Of a stretch of 6,303 nt of DNA, positions 1-5,376 are shown in pieces; position 1 is the stretch's first letter; each line of letters opens with the position of its first letter. Source of the stretch: Clostridiaceae bacterium. Lineage in GTDB: Bacteria > Bacillota > Clostridia > Saccharofermentanales > UBA5734. The position numbers and the translations under genes were made by a program. The stretch is from assembly GCA_012519875.1 (NCBI GenBank), contig JAAYPL010000126.1, positions 1 to 6,303 of the forward strand, written 5' to 3'. The notes under the pieces were generated by a model, which was given only the letters and a program-made list of their open reading frames with translations, did not search any database and was not told the origin of the DNA.

Positions 1-93
1 CTCCAGGATCGGCGGTTTGTCCAGATCGCGAGCCGGGATAATGGCGCGGCTGGGGAACGGCACCATTGGTGTTTTTAACAGGCGGCTACTCAC
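1..93 (-). CDS. livG: LivG-type ABC transporter ATP-binding protein, N-terminal fragment
   Basis: These are the first 31 codons of a gene that leaves the window at its left edge. From a GTG at 93-91 the protein begins VSSRLLKTPMVPFPSRAI and reaches ...DKPPILE, where LivG ATPases normally start ('ILEV..L...FGG', just before the Walker A region). The Walker and signature motifs lie outside the window, so the call rests mainly on position: it follows livK, livH and livM, and an ATPase is the expected next gene. The start overlaps the end of livM by 8 nt, which implies translational coupling, and AGGAGG lies 8 nt upstream. The protein would energise branched-chain amino acid import from the cytoplasmic face. 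The stretch before 'ILE' is about 28 residues, longer than in E. coli LivG. An in-frame ATG at codon 10 is a possible alternative start but has no comparable ribosome binding site. Confidence 0.7.
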   Translation of the reverse strand, partial: MSSRLLKTPMVPFPSRAIIPARDLDKPPILE

Positions 94-1168
94 GGGCGGT
101 TCCTCCTCTCAGATCCGGTGGCCTTTTGATTTTAAAGAAACCTGTGAATTTCTTCATCATATTCTTGAGCTGTTCATTGTTGGATACCAACATGACCAAA
201 ATCAGAATAACGGCATAGAGCAGCATGCGGTAGTTGTTGAAAGCGCGCAGAAGCTCCGGCAAAACCGTAAGGACGGTGGCGGCGATGATTGAGCCGCGGA
301 TATTGCCCATACCGCCGAGGACGACAAAGACCAGAATCAGGATGGACGTATTGAAATCGAATTTCCGCGCGACAACAGTGGAAAAATTCAGGGCGTAAAG
401 GGCGCCGGCCGCACCGGCGAGGGCGGCCGAAATAATGAAGGCCATCAGCTTGTAGCGTGTGACGCTGATGCCAACCGATTCGGCGGCGATGCGATTGTCG
501 CGGACAGCCATGATGGCCCTTCCGCTGCGGCTGTTTTGCAGATTCAAAACAATAAAAAGGGTGATCATGATTAAAATGAATCCCGATGTAAAAGTCGCCA
601 GTTTTGGTATGCCGACCGCACCCATCGGACCATTCATAATGACCGTGCCGTTTTCTCCCAGATTGAGTGACTCGGCATTAACCATACTGATCCGAAACCC
701 GTTCGGACCGATGCCGACGTAAAGGGTGTTGATAATATTTTTGATGATTTCACCGAAAGCCAGTGTGACGATGGCTAAATAATCACCGCGAAGGCGCAGG
801 GCGGGGACGCCGACAACCAGGCCGGCGATACCGGCAATAACAGCCCCCAGGATCATGGCGATGGTCAGCCGCAACGGATCCGATGATACCGATCCTTGCA
901 GACTGATGGATACGATGACTCCGGTGAATGCGCCTAAACTCATGAAACCCGCGTGTCCGAGGCTGAGTTCGCCGAGGATGCCGACAGTAAGGTTTAATGA
1001 GATTGCCATCACAATGTAAACGCAAATCGGCACCAGTTGGCCACGAAAGGCACTGCTTATACTGCCGCCGGCGGAGAGAAGCCAGACAGCCAGAAAAGCC
1101 AGAATGACCATGGCGTAGGTCACGAGATTTTTGCGGGTGGTCTTTTTGAGTTTCAAGAAATTTTTCAT
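86..1168 (-). CDS. livM: Branched-chain amino acid ABC transporter permease LivM
   Basis: This is one of the two membrane subunits of the LivFGHMK importer and pairs with LivH to form the channel. The 360-residue protein has about eight hydrophobic segments. After a basic N-terminus and a first helix (about 15-32), residues 56-80 carry the family stretch 'SLNLTVGILGELSLGHAGF'. Residues 124-140 read 'LRLRGDYLAIVTLAFGE'. The cytoplasmic coupling region is at about 216-258 ('GRAIMAVRDNRIAAESVGI' and onward), and residues 283-304 carry the conserved 'VLGGMGNIRGS' helix. The start ATG is 9 nt after the livH stop; its only ribosome binding site is a weak AGGGTG next to that stop, so translation is probably coupled to livH. 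The C-terminus is odd: where most homologues have 'RPxGLLG' after the last helix, this one has 'VSNNEQLKNM' and then a basic tail. Length is within the family range. The family call is firm; the exact substrate (Leu/Ile/Val, another amino acid, or a urea-like solute) is not proven by sequence. Confidence 0.93.
   Translation of the reverse strand: MKNFLKLKKTTRKNLVTYAMVILAFLAVWLLSAGGSISSAFRGQLVPICVYIVMAISLNLTVGILGELSLGHAGFMSLGAFTGVIVSISLQGSVSSDPLRLTIAMILGAVIAGIAGLVVGVPALRLRGDYLAIVTLAFGEIIKNIINTLYVGIGPNGFRISMVNAESLNLGENGTVIMNGPMGAVGIPKLATFTSGFILIMITLFIVLNLQNSRSGRAIMAVRDNRIAAESVGISVTRYKLMAFIISAALAGAAGALYALNFSTVVARKFDFNTSILILVFVVLGGMGNIRGSIIAATVLTVLPELLRAFNNYRMLLYAVILILVMLVSNNEQLKNMMKKFTGFFKIKRPPDLRGGTARE
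102..107 (-). promoter_or_regulatory. Ribosome binding site of livG
   Basis: AGGAGG on the minus strand lies inside the last codons of livM, 8 nt upstream of the GTG at 93-91. It is the main reason for choosing this GTG over the in-frame ATG at codon 10. Confidence 0.75.
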
Positions 1169-1177
1169 GGACGCACC

Positions 1178-2059
1178 CTACACTTTCTCGCTGATTTTTT
1201 TGCCCAGCAGGCCGGTGGGGCGCACAAGGAGAACGATGATCAGGACCGAAAAAACGATGGCATCGGAAAGTTCGGTTGAAATATAGGCTTTGCCAAGGAT
1301 TTCAATCACACCCAGCAAGATGCCGCCAAGCATGGCGCCGGGTATCGAACCGATTCCGCCGAAAACAGCGGCGGTAAAGGCTTTGATGCCGGGCATTGCG
1401 CCCACTGTCGGCATCAGAAGGGGATAGGCTGAACAGAGCAGAACACCTGCTACTGCGGCCAGGCCGCTGCCGATGGCAAACGTAACGGATATGGTTTGAT
1501 TGATGTCGATCCCCATTAGTTGCGCCGCTTCCTTGTCTTCGGAAACCGCGCGCATGGCCTTGCCGATCTTTGAATAGCGGACGATCGCCGTCAACCCGCA
1601 AACGATCACGATACAGGCGGCGATCGTGACCAATGTCACGCTGGAAATGATCAGCTGACCGTCAAACAGACGCAACGAATCAAAGGACACAATGGAGGTG
1701 AAGCTTTTGGGATTGGATGACCAGATCAGCAGGGCGATATTTTGCAAAAAATAACTGACGCCGATCGCCGTGATCAAAACCGCCAGCGATGTGGCATTGC
1801 GCAGCGGTTTATAAGCCAGGCGTTCAATAATGATGCCCAGCAGGGTACAAACCGCCATGGCCAGAAAAACAGAGGCTACGGGCGACCAACCCATGTAGGA
1901 GGTGGCCATAAACGACATGTAACCGCCCACCATGATCACATCACCGTGGGCAAAGTTCAGCATCTTGGCTATACCGTAAACCATCGTGTAACCGAGGGCG
2001 ATGATGGCATAGATGCTGCCCAAGCTGATGCCACTGATCAGGTAGGAGAGAAAACTCAT
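1178..2059 (-). CDS. livH: Branched-chain amino acid ABC transporter permease LivH
   Basis: This is the second membrane subunit of the LivFGHMK importer. The 293-residue protein is almost entirely membrane-spanning. It opens with the family signature 'GISLGSIYAIIALGYTMVYGI' region (about 10-30), followed by 'LNFAHGDVIMVGGY' (34-47), a hallmark of LivH. 'LRNATSLAVLITAIGVSYFLQ' (86-106) follows. The cytoplasmic coupling loop is at about 166-184 ('GKAMRAVSEDKEAAQLMGI'). Residues 224-254 carry 'GIKAFTAAVFGGIGSIPGA', and the C-terminus has the expected 'RPTGLLG' (280-286). The start ATG is preceded by GAGG with 7-nt spacing. The gene sits 86 nt downstream of livK, separated by a strong hairpin, and only 9 nt upstream of livM. 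Length and motifs are normal, with no sign of disruption. Confidence 0.95.
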   Translation of the reverse strand: MSFLSYLISGISLGSIYAIIALGYTMVYGIAKMLNFAHGDVIMVGGYMSFMATSYMGWSPVASVFLAMAVCTLLGIIIERLAYKPLRNATSLAVLITAIGVSYFLQNIALLIWSSNPKSFTSIVSFDSLRLFDGQLIISSVTLVTIAACIVIVCGLTAIVRYSKIGKAMRAVSEDKEAAQLMGIDINQTISVTFAIGSGLAAVAGVLLCSAYPLLMPTVGAMPGIKAFTAAVFGGIGSIPGAMLGGILLGVIEILGKAYISTELSDAIVFSVLIIVLLVRPTGLLGKKISEKV

Positions 2060-2078
2060 AGAAAAACCTCATTCCTCA

Positions 2079-2126
2079 CCGGAAGAAAGAGGGAAGCCGG
2101 CTTTCGCGGCACCCCTCTTTCTTCGG
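2079..2126 (-). other. Long intergenic hairpin between livK and livH
   Basis: The arms 2082-2093 (GAAGAAAGAGGG) and 2113-2124 are perfectly complementary over 12 bp. Two more C:G pairs form outside if one base bulges (2079-2080 with 2125-2126). Inside, GCCG (2096-2099) pairs with CGGC (2107-2110) around a 7-nt loop. The structure fills most of the 86-nt gap between the livK stop and livH. No U-run follows directly on the transcribed strand; the nearest (2062-2066) lies between the livH ribosome binding site and start codon. A processing and 3'-end stabilising element or a leaky attenuator therefore fits better than a full terminator. Either would raise LivK output relative to LivH/LivM. Confidence 0.75.
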
Positions 2127-2145
2127 CTAAGCGCACAAAAGATGA

Positions 2146-3309
2146 TCACTTTCCTGATTGCATGCCCACATAAACACCATTTTCGATAACCATGCCTTTA
2201 GGTGCTTTGGACACCTCACCGCTGGTCGACCAAGTCATGTTCTCACCGGTCAAGCCATCCACGCTGAAATCAGAAGAGGTGAAGACCTTGATCAGTTTAT
2301 CACAAATATCCTTAGCCGACATGTCGCCCTTGATGCCGGCTTTTTTGCCGGCCTCATAGATGGCATAGATGACATCGTACCCGTCGGCGGCGAACTGGTT
2401 GGGGGTTTCACCGAAACGCTCCTTGTATTTGTTGACAAAAGCAACGGTTTTTTCATCGCCGGCATCCGGCGCAAAGGGGGTCAACAGCATCACGCCTTCG
2501 GCCAGTTCTGTATTAAAGTTTTCCATGGTCAGGATACCGTCCATGCCGTCCACTCCGAAAAACTTCGGCTTGTAGCCCATCGCATCGGCCTGAGTCAGGA
2601 TCAGGGAAGCCGGCTGATAGTAGATCGGCAGGAAAATCAGATCGGCGCCGGCATTACGGGCTTCGGAAAGCTGGACATTGAAATCCGTAGCCGTATCATC
2701 AGTGAAGGTGGTGACGTTGACGATGGTAAAATTCTTGTCCTTGGCTTCGCTGGCGAATTTTTCATAAATCCCCGTTGAGTAGGCATCGGCATTGTTGTAA
2801 ATAACGGCGATTTTGGTACCGAGAGAAGCTTCGGCGATGTACTGTGCAGATGCAATTCCTTGGTTGGGATCGGTAAAGCACAATTGGAAAATATTATCTT
2901 TTCCTTCCACGACTTTGGGCGAAGAGGCCGAGGGGGTGAGGGTAAAGATCCGGTCGGCGTAAGCTTCAGCCGAAACCGCGACGCCGGGAGTTGTGGTGAC
3001 TGTGCCGCATAAAACCTGCATACCCCAGTCCTTGAGGGTATTGTAAGCGTTAACCGACTTTTCGGCGTCGTGCTCATCGTCCTGGAAATTCAGCTCAAAT
3101 TGCAGGCCGCCGAGAGCGTTGATTTCTTCGACAGCCAGCTTGGCCGCATTGGCAACCGAGGTGCCGTAGGTGGCCGCGCCTCCGGTCAAAGGCCCGATGC
3201 CGCCGATTTTGATCGTTGTAGATTGTGTTGCCTGCGGTCCGCAGCCGGCAAGGACTGCCAGACCCATAACCAGCGCCAGAGCCATACAAAGGATACGATA
3301 CTTCTTCAT
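2146..3309 (-). CDS. livK: Branched-chain amino acid ABC transporter substrate-binding lipoprotein LivK
   Basis: This is the extracytoplasmic receptor that captures the amino acid and delivers it to LivHM. The 387-residue protein starts with a lipoprotein signal peptide: basic MKKYR, a hydrophobic core (about 6-20) and lipobox LAGC at 20-23, so the mature protein would be lipid-anchored through Cys23. The rest is a type 1 periplasmic-binding fold of the Peripla_BP_6 class. 'IKIGGIGPLTGGAATYG' is at 33-49 and 'AVEEINALGG' at 59-68. The ligand-contacting Ser/Thr stretch 'TLTPSASSP' is at 123-131. The hinge and second-lobe segments are 'AVIYNNADAYSTG' (168-180) and 'GVDGMDG' (252-258), and 'FAADGYDVIYAI' is at 306-317. 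AAGGAG lies 10 nt upstream of the ATG. It is the first gene of the operon, with its own near-consensus promoter. A lipid anchor suits a Gram-positive cell. The exact ligand cannot be read from sequence. Confidence 0.95.
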   Translation of the reverse strand: MKKYRILCMALALVMGLAVLAGCGPQATQSTTIKIGGIGPLTGGAATYGTSVANAAKLAVEEINALGGLQFELNFQDDEHDAEKSVNAYNTLKDWGMQVLCGTVTTTPGVAVSAEAYADRIFTLTPSASSPKVVEGKDNIFQLCFTDPNQGIASAQYIAEASLGTKIAVIYNNADAYSTGIYEKFASEAKDKNFTIVNVTTFTDDTATDFNVQLSEARNAGADLIFLPIYYQPASLILTQADAMGYKPKFFGVDGMDGILTMENFNTELAEGVMLLTPFAPDAGDEKTVAFVNKYKERFGETPNQFAADGYDVIYAIYEAGKKAGIKGDMSAKDICDKLIKVFTSSDFSVDGLTGENMTWSTSGEVSKAPKGMVIENGVYVGMQSGK

Positions 3310-3319
3310 AAATCTGTTT

Positions 3320-3325
3320 CTCCTT
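3320..3325 (-). promoter_or_regulatory. Ribosome binding site of livK
   Basis: AAGGAG on the minus strand lies 10 nt before the livK ATG at 3309-3307. It supports this start, which also places the signal peptide correctly. Confidence 0.7.
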
Positions 3326-3374
3326 TAAATCGTGTAGATTCAATTCAATAGATAAATGGTGCAATATGCGAATC

Positions 3375-3403
3375 ACTATACTGGTTTATAAATAAATTGT
3401 CAA
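3375..3403 (-). promoter_or_regulatory. Promoter of the livKHMG operon
   Basis: On the minus strand a perfect -35 TTGACA (3403-3398) is followed after exactly 17 nt by -10 TATAGT (3380-3375), which matches five of six consensus bases. An A-rich tract (3404-3410) lies immediately upstream of the -35 and could act as an UP element. The expected transcript start is near 3368, giving a leader of roughly 60 nt before livK. The -35 sits within a short inverted repeat, AAATTG-A-CAATTT (3394-3406), where a repressor could bind. Confidence 0.8.
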
Positions 3404-3455
3404 TTTTTTTCCCCTGTTTTGGGCTTATAAAGCTGAAAAACGTCAGGTTTTATCG

Positions 3456-3484
3456 TTTAATCTTACTTCTTGATCTGCTATGAT
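3456..3484 (+). promoter_or_regulatory. Candidate promoter of popT
   Basis: An extended -10 element TG-C-TATGAT (3476-3484) has a -10 matching five of six consensus bases. A poor -35, TTTAAT, lies 17 nt upstream (3456-3461). Extended -10 promoters tolerate weak -35 boxes. The predicted transcript start is near 3491, about 38 nt before popT. An inverted repeat, ATGAT-N7-ATCAT (3480-3496), overlaps the -10 and start region and is a possible operator. A weaker alternative is TTGATC (3470-3475) with CATTAT (3494-3499). Confidence 0.45.
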
Positions 3485-3528
3485 AGGCGTGATCATTATA
3501 TCGACAAACCGACCGGCAGGAGCAAGAC

Positions 3529-4404
3529 ATGAGCATCAAAAGTATATTTGATTGGATTTACCGATTGATCAAGGGTATGTTTATCGGCACCGGTGCCATT
3601 CTGCCCGGCGTGAGCGGTGGCGCACTGGCTGCGGTTTTCGGCTTATATGAGCGGATTATCGCTTTTTTATCAAATCCACGCAGGGACTTCTGGCGCAACG
3701 TGCTTTTTTTCGTGCCGGTCGTGCTTGGCGCTTTGTTCGGCATGGTGGCTTTGTCCCATCCGCTTAATTATTTTTTGAATACGGCCCGTATTCAGGTTCT
3801 GTGGTGTTTTGTCGGGTGTATCACCGGAACATTGCCGGCGTTGTATCGTGAAGCGGGCAAAGAAGGGCGGAAGAGGCGTCATCTTTTGATCACGGTCTGC
3901 ACCGCGGTTCTTGGGTTCGTGCTCTTGTTGGCGGCGCAAAACTATCTGAATGTCCATTTATCCCCCGGCTTTGCTACATGGATTTTGGCCGGTGTTATTT
4001 TTGCTCTGGGCATGATTGTCCCGGGGCTCAGCCCGTCAAATTTTCTGATGTATCTCAACCTGTATGAGCCGATGACCGCAGGTATTGCCGGTCTGGATCT
4101 CAAGGTGATCCTTCCCCTCGGTCTTGGTGCGGTCATCTGCGTTTTGCTTTTTGCCCGTCTGATGAGTCTGATTCTGAAAAGGGCCTACGCCGGCGTCTTT
4201 CATTTTATTTTCGGCATCGTTATCGCCTCGACGGCGATCATTATTCCCCGTGACTACAGCAACGCCGACGTGGGAACATATTTGGCCAGCGGGGCGGTTT
4301 TCGTCGCCGGTTTTTTGGTTGGCCTGCTCATGAACCGGCTTGATCGGAAATACAAGACAGACTCCTCAACCGCTCAACCGGTCGACCCGGATCGGTCAAC
4401 GTGA
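3529..4404 (+). CDS. popT: DUF368 membrane protein, PopT-family polyprenyl-phosphate transporter
   Basis: The DUF368 family includes PopT, a transporter that returns undecaprenyl phosphate, the lipid carrier for peptidoglycan and other envelope polymers, to the inner leaflet for reuse. The 291-residue product is a polytopic membrane protein. Its first family motif is at 16-41 ('GTGAILPGVSGG' followed by 'LYE'), and a second copy lies at 159-180 ('ALGMIVPGLSPS' followed by 'LYE'). PG[VL]S and LYE are spaced identically in both halves (P26/Y40 and P165/Y179), showing an internal duplication. A basic, probably cytoplasmic loop 'REAGKEGRKRRH' lies at 107-118, and the tail after about 270 is polar. 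AGGAG is 6 nt upstream of the ATG. It is divergent from livK and followed by the Crp-like gene and cdaA on the same strand. The family call is strong from the motifs; the transport role is carried over from characterised members. Confidence 0.88.
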   Translation: MSIKSIFDWIYRLIKGMFIGTGAILPGVSGGALAAVFGLYERIIAFLSNPRRDFWRNVLFFVPVVLGALFGMVALSHPLNYFLNTARIQVLWCFVGCITGTLPALYREAGKEGRKRRHLLITVCTAVLGFVLLLAAQNYLNVHLSPGFATWILAGVIFALGMIVPGLSPSNFLMYLNLYEPMTAGIAGLDLKVILPLGLGAVICVLLFARLMSLILKRAYAGVFHFIFGIVIASTAIIIPRDYSNADVGTYLASGAVFVAGFLVGLLMNRLDRKYKTDSSTAQPVDPDRST

Positions 4405-4569
4405 AAATAAATTCTGATAATCTGACATTGCGAAAGATCCGGATTGATTCAGCAGGTTCTTGCTGGACGGTCGAGGGCTCATTCGTTATAATTCATCGTA
4501 AAGTAAAGAGTTTTGATGCAACGAATTGCTGCCGATACCGGTCGGGTACAACGCCGGAAAGGGTCTTTT
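4405..4569 (+). promoter_or_regulatory. Intergenic region with promoter of the Crp-family gene
   Basis: A perfect -10 TATAAT (4487-4492) is preceded after 17 nt by TGGACG (4464-4469), which matches four of six -35 bases. Transcription would start near 4499, leaving a leader of about 70 nt before the ATG at 4570. A modest stem-loop (4448-4467, seven pairs including one G-U, 6-nt loop) lies after popT. It has no T-run and overlaps the -35, so it is not a convincing terminator and popT transcripts may read through. No conserved protein was recognised in this stretch. Confidence 0.6.
4556..4563 (+). promoter_or_regulatory. Ribosome binding site of the Crp-family regulator
   Basis: GGAAAGGG lies 6 nt before the ATG at 4570. 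It favours this start over the in-frame upstream ATG at 4516, which has only a weak AAAGAG and would add 18 residues not expected in the family. Confidence 0.6.
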
Positions 4570-5301
4570 ATGAAAAAAATATGTGAAGCTCTGGCTGCGA
4601 CACCCTTGTTTAATGGCCTCAATCATGATCTTTTCCATGATGTCTGTGTTAAGACCGGCATCCGGCTTGTCTGGAAAGGAGAGGTGCTGGCCAATGAGGG
4701 GGATCCGTGTACAGGTATCGGCATCATTGTCGAAGGCCAGCTGGCTATGCAGAAGTACAGCAGCTCGGGTGATTTTGCTACCTTGGAGCTGCTCGGCGCC
4801 GGCGAGGTTTTCGGCGAATATCTTATTTTCGGCAATCGCCATACTTACACCGTGACCATTGAAGCTGTCACCAACTCCAAAGTGATTTTTATTTCCCGTG
4901 AAACGCTGACCGGCCTTTTGTATCAGAGTCCGCAGCTGATGCAGAATTTTCTGGCTATTCTGTCCGATCGGGTGCACACCCAAAACCGCCGGCTATCCTT
5001 GCTTTCTCAGAAAAGCCTGAGACAGAAAATTTCCAGCTACCTCCTTGAGATGTTGCACGATCAGCTGGAAGAAGAAGGGCGATCCCCCAAAGACATGAAA
5101 AAGATCATATCAACGCAAGCCGTTGAGTTGCCGGTATCCAAAGCGGTTGTTGCACGGCTGCTGTCGATGCCCCGTCCGTCTTTTTCCCGCGAATTGATCA
5201 ACATGGAGCGAGACGGCCTGATCCGGGTCAGCGGCCGGGTTATTTGGCTTTTGGATCCGGATGGCCTCGAACGTGGTGTTATTGAGGGTTTTCGATCTTA
5301 A
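4570..5301 (+). CDS. Crp/Fnr-family transcriptional regulator
   Basis: This is a 243-residue cytoplasmic DNA-binding regulator of usual family length. Residues 12-115 form the cyclic-nucleotide-binding-like beta-roll: 'PLFNGLNHDLF' (12-22), 'GIGIIVEGQLAM' (49-60) and the phosphate-cassette-like 'GEVFGEYLIF' (78-87). A long dimerisation helix spans about 120-150. The C-terminal winged helix-turn-helix follows: 'ELPVSKAVVARLLSM' (186-200), recognition helix 'RPSFSRELINMERDGLI' (202-218) and wing 'RVSGRVIWLLDPDGL' (219-233). Where E. coli CRP has Arg82-Ser83 contacting cAMP, alignment from 'GE..GE' gives Tyr93-Thr94, so cAMP is an unlikely ligand. Only three cysteines (5, 26, 47) are present, with no Fnr-type N-terminal cluster. 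It lies 165 nt after popT with its own promoter and 75 nt before cdaA. Target genes and signal are unknown; local regulation of popT or cdaA is only a guess. Confidence 0.9.
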   Translation: MKKICEALAATPLFNGLNHDLFHDVCVKTGIRLVWKGEVLANEGDPCTGIGIIVEGQLAMQKYSSSGDFATLELLGAGEVFGEYLIFGNRHTYTVTIEAVTNSKVIFISRETLTGLLYQSPQLMQNFLAILSDRVHTQNRRLSLLSQKSLRQKISSYLLEMLHDQLEEEGRSPKDMKKIISTQAVELPVSKAVVARLLSMPRPSFSRELINMERDGLIRVSGRVIWLLDPDGLERGVIEGFRS

Positions 5302-5376
5302 CTCCAAGCCATCGGCACGCTTTTGCTTTTTTAACGCCGGTACCTGTGATACACTGCTCTGGGAGGAACAAATCCT
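5302..5376 (+). promoter_or_regulatory. Regulator-cdaA spacer with possible weak promoter
   Basis: This 75-nt gap holds TG-A-TACACT (5348-5355), an extended -10-like element with four of six matches and no recognisable -35 at 17 nt (T-rich at that position). A T-run (5327-5332) follows only a 4-bp stem (AAGC/GCTT), so a terminator is poorly supported. Co-transcription of cdaA with the regulator, perhaps with a minor internal promoter, is the simplest reading. No ydaO-type c-di-AMP riboswitch is visible, and the gap is too short for one. Confidence 0.3.
5361..5366 (+). promoter_or_regulatory. Ribosome binding site of cdaA
   Basis: GGGAGG lies 10 nt before the GTG at 5377. It supports this start over the in-frame GTG at 5389, which is 22 nt away, and the ATG at 5443, which lacks a clear site. 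Confidence 0.65.

Noticed and set aside
1742..2173. Plus-strand open frame spanning the start of livH and the livK-livH hairpin
   Set aside because: It is antisense to livH, is rich in His/Gln/Arg as expected from reading a membrane-protein gene backwards, and has no motif.
2158..2778. Long plus-strand open frame antisense to livK
   Set aside because: It is the complement of a firmly identified gene; the protein has no recognisable motif and its start lacks a ribosome binding site.
3310..3528. Riboswitch or T-box leader in the livK-popT divergent region
   Set aside because: The predicted livK leader is about 60 nt and the popT leader about 40 nt; neither contains a terminator/antiterminator pair or a known aptamer core that I can recognise.
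4448..4467. Stem-loop after popT as a rho-independent terminator
   Set aside because: The stem is short with a G-U pair, no T-run follows, and it overlaps the -35 of the next promoter.
4513..4569. Upstream extension of the Crp-like gene from TTG/ATG at 4513-4518
   Set aside because: It adds 18-19 basic residues not expected before the beta-roll. The ATG at 4570 has a better ribosome binding site and fits the family start. Not fully excluded, since the predicted transcript would include it.
4401..4586. 61-codon open frame starting with GTG that overlaps the popT stop in a GTGA arrangement
   Set aside because: There is no ribosome binding site, the composition is unlike a conserved protein, it covers the regulator's promoter and runs into the regulator's start. 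I recognise no family.
4486..4983. Minus-strand open frame opposite the Crp-like gene
   Set aside because: It is antisense to a well-supported coding region and has no family resemblance.
5305..5332. T-run after the Crp-like gene as a terminator
   Set aside because: Only a 4-bp stem precedes the T-run, too weak to call.
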